A stretch of DNA of 32,980 nt, taken from Dehalococcoidia bacterium (lineage in GTDB: Bacteria; Chloroflexota; Dehalococcoidia; SZUA-161; SpSt-899). Location of the stretch: positions 1 to 32,980 of the forward strand of contig JALPYG010000007.1 in assembly GCA_023271215.1 (NCBI GenBank). The letters are read 5' to 3'. Under the pieces are notes generated by a model. That model did not search any database and was not told where the DNA came from. It saw only the letters and a list, made by a program, of their open reading frames with translations. Made by a program: the position numbers and the translations under genes. This document shows positions 7,420 to 13,540 of the stretch, in pieces (within the stretch, counting starts at the first letter, position 1; every line of letters begins with the position of its first letter).

Positions 7420-8262
7420 TTATCCAGGCGCTTTTGTCAAGAAGAACTTCGCCACCTCCTGGGCCAACTTCTCCCCCTCGTCCTCACTGAGGGCAATTCC
7501 TCTCTCCAGCATTTGTATGTGCCGGCTGAGGTCGGGATCTCGCCTCATAAGTTGCTCCAAATCCTCATTTAGCTTTGCTATCTCCAGATCGAGTTCTCTG
7601 AAATCCAAACCGAGTTCGAATTTCCGGTCCAGAACTTCGAGGATGCATTTAGACGCTATCGGATCTGCAAGTGCAGACAGGTAAAATGGCACGTTAACCC
7701 AGAGTCCGCAGCCGGGGATACCTCTCCTCTTGGCGACCCATAGGAGGAAGCTGCTCAGAGTAGGCATGCTGCCCGCAGGGGTTCGGTAGTCCACATCCAG
7801 TTCGACACCATAAGGCGCCAGTTCTCCCTTGAGTTCGCGCCCGTTGACCACGGCGAAAACCCGTCTCGGGCTGAGGTGAGCGGAAGCGGAAACGATCCCA
7901 CCGACGGTGTAGAGTTCCTTCACCTTGAAATTGTCCCGGGCAAAATCCAGGATGGTATTTAAGAACCTGTAATGCTCACGGCTGGGAGCATCGCTATGGA
8001 GGATAATGATATTGTTTGCCGAGGACGGGGAGAAGAACCTGCTCTCCGGGAACTGGATTAGATCATCTTCGATCCGGACCCCGTCTAGAGAGAAAAACCC
8101 CACCGGTTCGATCTCGCCAAATGGTTCAAGGCCCAGCTTCTTATCCAGGAACTCGATCACACTGGAGGCTATCCCTCCCGCATCATGACTCCAGGCAACA
8201 ATCAGGGTGGGGTTGCCTGCCCCGCGCTTTCCATGGATTCTAGCCGACTGCTCCTGGATCAA
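7420..8262 (-). CDS. PAC2 family protein (second gene of pair)
   Basis: This 280-residue protein has the PAC2 (proteasome assembly chaperone 2) layout. The N-terminal strand and glycine loop PTLIVAWSHDAGGIASSVI sit near residues 18-36. A central IIILHSDAPS follows, then ELYTVGGIVSA, a C-terminal GLWVNVPFYLSALADPIAS, and a helical tail rich in Glu and Arg. In archaea and actinobacteria PAC2-like proteins are linked to proteasome biology, but bacterial roles are not settled. The start codon overlaps the stop of the preceding PAC2 gene by 4 nt (ATGA), indicating translational coupling. The two proteins may form a heterodimer, as eukaryotic PAC1-PAC2 does; that is inference. No proteasome subunit is in the window. 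Confidence 0.85.
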   Translation of the reverse strand: MIQEQSARIHGKRGAGNPTLIVAWSHDAGGIASSVIEFLDKKLGLEPFGEIEPVGFFSLDGVRIEDDLIQFPESRFFSPSSANNIIILHSDAPSREHYRFLNTILDFARDNFKVKELYTVGGIVSASAHLSPRRVFAVVNGRELKGELAPYGVELDVDYRTPAGSMPTLSSFLLWVAKRRGIPGCGLWVNVPFYLSALADPIASKCILEVLDRKFELGLDFRELDLEIAKLNEDLEQLMRRDPDLSRHIQMLERGIALSEDEGEKLAQEVAKFFLTKAPG

Positions 8263-9149
8263 TCTTCCTTACCTCCTTTTTTGAAGTACTCCTGGATATT
8301 CTGCATGATCCTTTCCTTGTCTTGTTCCGTTATCGCTCCGGGCTCCTCCTGTCTTACATAGTCAACGTCCTTCAGACGGTCAATATGCTCCCTTATCTCC
8401 GGCGGGATCATCTGATAGAGTTCCTCAATCCTCCGGCCCACCTCCTGGCCCAGCCTTTCAAGCGTGCTCAGATCAATCCTGATCCCCAGGTTATGGCTTA
8501 GAACCTCCAATATGGATTTCGATGCCTCAGGATATGGCGTAGGGAATTGGGAGATGTAGACCGGCATTTCACCCAGAAGGCAAATACCCTTTAGTCCTCT
8601 TTTCCTGGCCACCCCCAGCAGAAGTCCGTTGAGTCCGGTGATGTTGCCCTCACCCCCCCTCCCCTCGATATCGCTCATCAGGATGATGTTGGGATATCTC
8701 CGCACTTCGCTTACCAGCTCTTCGGTGTTCGGCACGACCCAGACCCGTGGTTTCATGGTGTGGTGAATCGGCGCAACGGCGGCGGCAGCGGTGTAGATCC
8801 TTTCGCATCCCTGAAGCGATGCCACATCCAGAACGAGACTGGCCATCTCGTAGCCCTTTCGTCCTCCACCGGGCTGTTGCTCCCCCACAAAGAATATCAG
8901 ATCCTTGTGGCCAAGTCTCTTGAAATAGAACCGGCATGCCGGGAATTCCAGGTCCCTTAGCTCACCACCCCTGATCGAAACCGCACGTGGATAGAAAAAG
9001 TCCCAGGGCTCTACTTCGGCAAATAGTTGGGCGTTGAGCGCTCCTCTCAGGGTATCGACGGCAATCAGCCCGACGTTGCCAATTCCCGGCCAGGCAGCGA
9101 TTAAGTCGGGCTTCTCCAGCTCCGGTTTCTGGTGAAATCTGATTCCCAT
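8259..9149 (-). CDS. PAC2 family protein (first gene of pair)
   Basis: About 296 residues. It shows the standard PAC2 opening PDLIAAWPGIGNVGLIAVD near residues 15-33. Further landmarks are DLIFFVGEQQP, IYTAAAAVAPIHH, NITGLNGLLLGVARKRG and CLLGEMPVYISQFPTPYPEA. The helical C-terminus with IEELYQMIPPEIREHIDRL is typical of the longer archaeal/bacterial subtype. The ATG at 9149 follows a GGGGGTGG ribosome-binding sequence and is preferred over the in-frame GTG at 9158. It heads a coupled pair with the second PAC2 gene and follows the phosphoesterase gene with a 46-nt gap, probably as one operon. Confidence 0.88.
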   Translation of the reverse strand: MGIRFHQKPELEKPDLIAAWPGIGNVGLIAVDTLRGALNAQLFAEVEPWDFFYPRAVSIRGGELRDLEFPACRFYFKRLGHKDLIFFVGEQQPGGGRKGYEMASLVLDVASLQGCERIYTAAAAVAPIHHTMKPRVWVVPNTEELVSEVRRYPNIILMSDIEGRGGEGNITGLNGLLLGVARKRGLKGICLLGEMPVYISQFPTPYPEASKSILEVLSHNLGIRIDLSTLERLGQEVGRRIEELYQMIPPEIREHIDRLKDVDYVRQEEPGAITEQDKERIMQNIQEYFKKGGKED

Positions 9150-9195
9150 TGTTCCCACCCCCTGGGCTGCGATAAGCGCCTTTAGAGCCGCTCCC

Positions 9196-9651
9196 TCAAA
9201 TCCTTACTATCTCAGCCTTTACCTCGTCCTCGATGGTCAACAGCCCGTAATAGTTTCTGGCAGGCCCGGGATTGAAGAGGAGGCTTCCCTGAATAACCTT
9301 GCTATGTGGCTCGTGGGAGTGGCCGTATATAATGATGTCCACGTCATCGAACACCGGCCTTATTCTTTTCGCTATCCCCCAGGGCCCTCCTGAACCATGG
9401 ATGAGTCCTATCCTTTTTCCGTTAACTGTAAACAACTCCTTTGATGGCAGCATTCGCTGGAGCTCGCTTGAGTCCATATTGCCGTAGACCGCCTTCACCT
9501 CTCCAAGCGTCCGGAGCTCCTCAAGCACCGCGCCTTCGGTAAAATCCCCGGCATGGACGATGAGGTCTACCTCCTCCAGCTTCATCAGAATCGGAGTCGG
9601 GATACTGCCGAGCGACTCAACATGGGTATCGGATATCACAGCGATCTTCAA
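9196..9651 (-). CDS. YfcE/MJ0936-type metallophosphoesterase
   Basis: About 151 residues with all calcineurin-like metal-site motifs: SDTH (D8, H10), HAGDF (D36), GNMD (N58), IHGSGG (H85) and GHSHEPH (H111, H113). Proteins of this group hydrolyse phosphodiesters in vitro with Mn2+ or similar metals; the natural substrate is usually unknown. The start is taken as TTG at 9651 because GGAGG lies six bases upstream and the protein then begins LKIAVISDTH, the family's usual first residues. An in-frame ATG at 9681 adds ten residues, but its would-be Shine-Dalgarno is buried in a perfect palindrome. It is probably the first gene of an operon with the two PAC2 genes. Confidence 0.88.
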   Translation of the reverse strand: MKIAVISDTHVESLGSIPTPILMKLEEVDLIVHAGDFTEGAVLEELRTLGEVKAVYGNMDSSELQRMLPSKELFTVNGKRIGLIHGSGGPWGIAKRIRPVFDDVDIIIYGHSHEPHSKVIQGSLLFNPGPARNYYGLLTIEDEVKAEIVRI

Positions 9652-9680
9652 TGGATGCCTCCGTTTATCTATCAAAATCA

Positions 9681-9787
9681 TCAGGGGGATTCTCCCCCTG
9701 AAACCCCCTAAAACGGTTATGCTCTGGGGTTTTCAAGGGGCTTTGCCCCTTTACGAAGTATAGGAATTATTGAAATTCCTATACTTC
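9681..9787. repeat. Cluster of three perfect palindromes
   Basis: Three hairpins lie in series. TCAGGGGGA (9681-9689) pairs with TCCCCCTGA (9693-9701) around a TTC loop. AAGGGGC (9735-9741) pairs with GCCCCTT (9745-9751) around TTT. GAAGTATAGGAATT (9755-9768) pairs with AATTCCTATACTTC (9774-9787) around ATTGA. None is followed by a convincing T-run. The third arm shares TATAGGAATTTCAA with 12871-12884, so it belongs to a dispersed family. The stretch probably separates the minus-strand phosphoesterase operon from the plus-strand DUF502 gene. Confidence 0.85.
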
Positions 9788-9886
9788 ATTATAGGCGACT
9801 TCACGGACTAAAGCCACCCCCCCGGCGTGACTATTCGTAGTCTTATTATACATCCACCGGGGCTTTTTATCACTGGTCTTCTACGC

Positions 9887-9892
9887 TATAAT
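9887..9892 (+). promoter_or_regulatory. -10 element (TATAAT) of the DUF502 gene
   Basis: TATAAT lies 19 nt before the ATG at 9912, with AGGGAG between as the ribosome-binding site. The -35 region (about 9864-9869, TTTTTA) is weak. The context CGCTATAAT is shared with the -10 box of leuS. Confidence 0.5.
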
Positions 9893-9911
9893 TGAAAAGC
9901 ACAGGGAGTTC

Positions 9912-10598
9912 ATGGTAATGAAGTCTAAACGAGGGGTATCATGGGGTTGGCTGGGAAGGAAATTGAGAGCGCAATTCCTGACGGGCATACTCGTTGTTGT
10001 TCCTATAGGTGCCACCATATTGATACTGATCTGGATTTTTGACGCCATCGACGGCATTCTGCGGCCTGTAATCATGGCTATATTCGGCCAGGCGGTCCCC
10101 GGTGTAGGCTTTGCTGTAACGATGGTATTGATTTACCTGGTTGGGGTCGCTGCCGGCAACGTTGGTGGAAGAGCACTGATTCGTTACGGCGAGACACTGC
10201 TGGCAAGGCTGCCGGTGGTTCGGCAACTTTACGCCAGTATCAAGCAAATCCTGGAGAGCTTTTCCGCCCCGGGCAAGACCGGCCTCATGCAGGTGGTACT
10301 CGTAGAATTCCCCCGGAAGGGGATGAGAACTATAGGCTTTATCACCAATGAATCGTCGGATGAATCCGGCAATAAACTGATCAACATCTTCATACCGACC
10401 TCCCCTAACCCGACATCCGGTTTCCTTCAGATAGTGAGGGAAGAGGAGATCATCCGCACCAATATACCGGTCAATGAAGCGATGAAGATGGTCATCTCCG
10501 CCGGTAAGGTGTCACCCGGGGAGATAAGTGAGAAGTTGGCAGAATTCCTAACCTTTCCATCGGAGGTAGATGATGGAGATCATCGATTTACGCAGTGA
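9912..10598 (+). CDS. DUF502 family integral membrane protein
   Basis: This 228-residue protein has a basic N-terminus, a first membrane segment at about 22-43 ([19 protein letters not shown]) and a second at about 66-88 ([18 protein letters not shown]). A soluble domain follows with [17 protein letters not shown], then [20 protein letters not shown] and [12 protein letters not shown], all typical of DUF502. The family occurs in bacteria, chloroplasts and plants (COV/LCV proteins) and its molecular role is unknown; localisation is the cytoplasmic membrane. AGGGAG precedes the start at 9912. The 3' end overlaps the start of the threonine aldolase gene by 26 nt, which suggests one transcript. 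Confidence 0.9.
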   Translation: MVMKSKRGVSWGWLGRKLRAQFLTGILVVVPIGATILILIWIFDAIDGILRPVIMAIFGQAVPGVGFAVTMVLIYLVGVAAGNVGGRALIRYGETLLARLPVVRQLYASIKQILESFSAPGKTGLMQVVLVEFPRKGMRTIGFITNESSDESGNKLINIFIPTSPNPTSGFLQIVREEEIIRTNIPVNEAMKMVISAGKVSPGEISEKLAEFLTFPSEVDDGDHRFTQ

Positions 10599-11365
10599 CA
10601 CCGTCACGTTACCAACGCCGGCGATGCGAGAGGCCATGTATCACGCCCAGTTGGGCGATGACGTCTTTGGCGAGGACCCCACAGTCAACCGCCTCGAGGA
10701 GATGGCCGCCGGAAAAATGGGAGCTGATATGTCTGGAGAACACCCATAATCGTTGCAATGGGTCTCCCCTGACGGTCCAGTATACCGGCTCAGTGGTGGC
10801 GCTGGCGGGGCGCCGCGGCCTCTCGACGCATCTGGATGGCGCCCGGATATTCAACGCCGCTCTGGCCCTCGGTGTGGACGTCAAGAAATTGACGCGTGGG
10901 GTCGACTCCGTGATCTTCTGTCTGTCCAAGGGACTTGCCGCACCGGTGGGGTCAATGGTGTGTGGTTCTCGCACCTTCATCGCCGAGGCGCGGCGGAATC
11001 GCAAGATACTGGGTGGTGGTATGCGCCAGGCCGGAGTAATTGCGGCAGCGGGCATCGTAGCTCTGGAGCAGATGGTTGATCGGCTGGCCGAGGATCAGGC
11101 CAATGCTAGTCGCCTCGCTGCCGGGATTGCTGAGATACCCGGATTATCCATTGATCTCGCAAGGACGCAGACCAATATCATTTATTTCGATTTAGACAGT
11201 GACCGACTGGCCGCCGGTGAGTTCTTAAGCCGGCTTGATAAGAAAGGAATCAAGCTGCTATGTACCGGGGGCTCCAGCTTTCGGATGGTGACTCATCACG
11301 GCATCCGCTCCGAGGGAATCGATGCGGCTTTGACAGCCTTGGCATCCGTAATGAAGGGGGACTAG
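10573..11365 (+). pseudogene. ltaE: Low-specificity threonine aldolase with internal deletion
   Basis: The N-terminus is normal: [21 protein letters not shown], then [20 protein letters not shown]. After about residue 50 the first frame runs out at a TAA (10747-10749). A second frame starts with the family block [10 protein letters not shown] (normally near residue 130) and continues THLDGARIFNA, the PLP-lysine motif FCLSKGLAAPVGS, GGGMRQAGV and RMVTHH to the stop at 11365. About 80 codons containing the cofactor-binding SGTMGN segment have been lost in an out-of-frame deletion near 10720. An intact protein would be about 345 residues and cleave threonine to glycine and acetaldehyde. This copy cannot be functional. 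GGAGG precedes the ATG at 10573. Confidence 0.88.
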
Positions 11366-11430
11366 TTAGACCCGAACGCTGCTGATCTGAAAATTCCGAG
11401 TTATGAGCCAGGTCCATCTCTTGGGGATAG

Positions 11431-12807
11431 ATGATGAACAGAGCCGAGCAAATAAGGCTTTTTTTAGAACCCAGGTCTGTGGCCCTGGTTGGGGCCAGGA
11501 GGCAGGTGGGGAAGGGATCCTTCAATGCCCTGGAGAACCTCCTCAATCAGGGTTTCCCGGGGGAGATTTATCCGGTGAACCCGCACGCCGAGGAGATTCT
11601 GGGGCAAAAGGTTTATCACGAAGTCAAATGCCTGCCCCGGGGGATAGACCTGGCAGTGGTTATGGTGCCTCGTGAGGCCGTTCTTCAAGCGGTGGAGGAG
11701 AGTCTCGGTCGAGGAATCAAAGCCTTAATTGTGGTAAGCCAGGGATTCGCTGAGGCTGATAACCGCGGCAGGGGGCTTCAGGCGGCACTGGAGCTAATGG
11801 CAAAAGAAGCCGGGGCGAGAGTCGTCGGTCCTAACTCATTCGGGGTGATCAACGCCTTCCGCCGGTTCTCCACCACCCTTCTCCCCTCCCCACGGGATCA
11901 GGTGCCGGTTGCCCTGGTCTCGCAGTCGGGAGGACTCCTGGAAGGGTTCTGGGGCTTTTCGTTCGGCAAGGCGGTGGATCTGGGCAACATGTGTGATGTG
12001 GACTTTGCCGATGTCCTGGGGTACTTGGAGAGCGACCCGGAAACGAGGGTCATCGCCGTGCACATGGAGGGGGTGGGGGATGGGCGGAGATTCATCGAGG
12101 TTGCCCAACTGGTGAGCCAGAAAAAGCCGGTTCTGGTTCTCAAGCCAGGAAAATCGGGAAAGGCGCTGCAGGCAGTCGCCTCGCATACCGGTTCCCTGGC
12201 GGGGGTTGACCTGGTTTACCAGGCGGCTTTTAGGAAATGCGGCCTGATTCGAGCGGAGAATGTAGAGGAGCTGGGCGACTTTGCGCGGGGCTTTCTCCAG
12301 CTACCTCCTCTGAACGGAAACAGACTGGCCATCGTCACCCCCACCGGTGCCGGTGCCATCATGGCCATGGATGCTATGGAAGAGCAGGGCTTTGCGCTGG
12401 CCGAACTCTCGGCGGAAACGGTGAGCCGGATCGGCGAATTCTTTCCCCCCTGGGCGCCTCCCTCAAACCCGGTGGACATGCTCTTTGCGGGAATGGCTCA
12501 TGGGTACGGGAGAATCTACCGGGCAAGTCTGGAAGCAGTGCTGGACGACGAAAACGTGGATGGGGTGCTTTGCATTGCCGGGAGTCCGAGCCTCAAGAGT
12601 ATCAAGGGTATTGCTGAAGGAAGAAGCAAGCCGGTCGCGGTCTGGCTTCAGGGAGGGCTGGACGAAGAGGTACTGGCCAGGATAAAGGAAAGCGGCTATC
12701 AGGCGGTGTTCCCTTCTCCCGAGAGGGCGATAAAGGCTCTGGCGGCCTTGAGGGATTACTCGGAAACCAGCGTTATCCGTGGAACTCCTTGCAGCGTTCC
12801 GTTCTAA
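11431..12807 (+). CDS. NDP-forming acyl-CoA synthetase, alpha-type (CoA-binding) protein
   Basis: 458 residues. An N-terminal CoA-binding Rossmann domain (PRSVALVGA, then GEIYPVNPH) is followed by the second Rossmann-like domain (VVGPNSFGVINAF, PVALVSQSGG). The ligase/flavodoxin-like third domain contains GNMCDVDFADVLGYLESDP and the active-site histidine loop ASHTGSLAG (H252), which is phosphorylated in this family. The ATP-grasp (beta) domain of the fused ~700-residue enzymes is absent, and no beta subunit lies nearby. The protein would need a partner encoded elsewhere, or act as a CoA-binding protein. In acetate- or branched-acid-forming anaerobes such enzymes make ATP from acyl-CoA. The last ~15 residues after DYSETSV look unrelated to the family. 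Confidence 0.88.
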   Translation: MMNRAEQIRLFLEPRSVALVGARRQVGKGSFNALENLLNQGFPGEIYPVNPHAEEILGQKVYHEVKCLPRGIDLAVVMVPREAVLQAVEESLGRGIKALIVVSQGFAEADNRGRGLQAALELMAKEAGARVVGPNSFGVINAFRRFSTTLLPSPRDQVPVALVSQSGGLLEGFWGFSFGKAVDLGNMCDVDFADVLGYLESDPETRVIAVHMEGVGDGRRFIEVAQLVSQKKPVLVLKPGKSGKALQAVASHTGSLAGVDLVYQAAFRKCGLIRAENVEELGDFARGFLQLPPLNGNRLAIVTPTGAGAIMAMDAMEEQGFALAELSAETVSRIGEFFPPWAPPSNPVDMLFAGMAHGYGRIYRASLEAVLDDENVDGVLCIAGSPSLKSIKGIAEGRSKPVAVWLQGGLDEEVLARIKESGYQAVFPSPERAIKALAALRDYSETSVIRGTPCSVPF

Positions 12808-12893
12808 GGTATATGATACTCCGGAGGGAAGCGCGCAGATGCCGGCAAGGGTTTGGTGTTAGTCTGGCGCTATAGGAATTTCAACCCGCTGGA

Positions 12894-13018
12894 AATCCTA
12901 AGCACTAAATCCGAAATCCTAAACAAGTTCCAATCGCCAGATTCGCCCCGCGAAAAGAGATTTCAGCCTTCGCAGATGGGTGTGGTTTAGAGTTTAGATA
13001 TTCGGATTTGGGATTTTG
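12894..13018. repeat. Facing heptad arrays in the spacer before the Lrp-like gene
   Basis: 12894-12921 reads AATCCTA, AGCACTA, AATCCGA, AATCCTA. 12984-13018 reads GGTTTAG, AGTTTAG, ATATTCG, GATTTGG, GATTTTG, a degenerate reverse complement of the first array. Together they form an inverted pair around about 60 bp. The upstream TATAGGAATTTCAA (12871-12884) also matches the third palindrome of 9755-9787. The spacer 12808-13049 contains no gene. Confidence 0.75.
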
Positions 13019-13049
13019 CCCCAAGGGCATATTTGTTGGGAGGTTCCTG

Positions 13050-13427
13050 ATGAGGGAAATCTTGAAGTTGCTGGAGAAGGATAGCCGAACCAGTCCGGAG
13101 CAGATCGCCACCATGCTTGACCGACCGGTGGGTGAGGTGGAGCAGACTATCAGAGAGGCAGAGGCGGAACGGGTCGTCGTGAGATATAAAACCATAATCA
13201 ACTGGGATAAGCTGGAGGAAGAGGTGGGGGTGTCGGGCGACTATGACCTGGCGGTGCTGGTCCGGGGGAAGACGATTCGGGAGGTGGCCGGATTTGTGGC
13301 CCAGAAACTGGCTCCGATGGAGTCGGTTCAGGGAACGGTGACCCACTTTCTCCTCAAGCGCTACAAAGAGGACGGCGAGATCCTCGAGAGAGAGGAAAAG
13401 CCCAAACGCCTCCCGCTGAGCATTTGA
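13050..13427 (+). CDS. Lrp/AsnC-like regulator lacking part of its RAM domain
   Basis: 125 residues from the ATG at 13050, which has GGGAGG six bases upstream. The N-terminus is the AsnC-type winged helix (MREILKLLEKDSRTSPEQIA, then MLDRPVGEVEQTIREAEAER). The linker VVVRYKTIINWDKLEEE should be followed by the first beta strand and helix of the RAM ligand-binding domain. Instead it joins directly to VGVSGDYDLAVLVRGKTI, normally the second half of that domain. About 30-35 residues appear to be deleted in frame. The C-terminus (GTVTHFLLKRYKEDGEI) is intact. Without that element the alpha/beta sandwich that binds amino acids and dimerises may not fold. It lies 113 nt upstream of leuS. Confidence 0.8.
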   Translation: MREILKLLEKDSRTSPEQIATMLDRPVGEVEQTIREAEAERVVVRYKTIINWDKLEEEVGVSGDYDLAVLVRGKTIREVAGFVAQKLAPMESVQGTVTHFLLKRYKEDGEILEREEKPKRLPLSI

Positions 13428-13436
13428 AAAGTAAGC

Positions 13437-13457
13437 ATTCGGCCATCGGCGCTCAGC
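13437..13457 (+). repeat. Diverged heptad array before leuS
   Basis: ATTCGGC, CATCGGC, GCTCAGC keep the 7-nt register but the units have diverged. The stretch lies inside an in-frame upstream extension of leuS that is not believed to be translated. Confidence 0.5.
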
Positions 13458-13525
13458 ACCTTTGCGGCGACACCTTATTGCCGGCTGCTGACTTTGCAGG
13501 GCTTCCTTATGCTCTGTTTCTGCGC

Positions 13526-13531
13526 TATAAT
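13526..13531 (+). promoter_or_regulatory. -10 element (TATAAT) of leuS, near-leaderless
   Basis: A perfect TATAAT ends 9 nt before the leuS ATG (13541). No Shine-Dalgarno sequence lies in the intervening CAAAGAGTA. A transcript started 6-8 nt after the hexamer would have a leader of only one to three bases. The -35 region is weak. Confidence 0.6.
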
Positions 13532-13540
13532 CAAAGAGTA

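Noticed and set aside
9811-9869. Rho-independent terminator (AAAGCC...CCGG with CCGGGGCTTTTT)
   Set aside because: The arms pair only with bulges across a long loop, and no plus-strand gene lies upstream.
13424-13540. Upstream in-frame extension of leuS (39 codons)
   Set aside because: It passes through a diverged heptad array and the TATAAT at 13526; the residues do not resemble LeuRS, whose normal start MIEKYNPPEIEEKW is at 13541.
13428-13540. T-box leader before leuS (also considered before tyrS and serS)
   Set aside because: The spacers are too short or repeat-filled, and no T-box consensus or terminator/antiterminator pair was seen.
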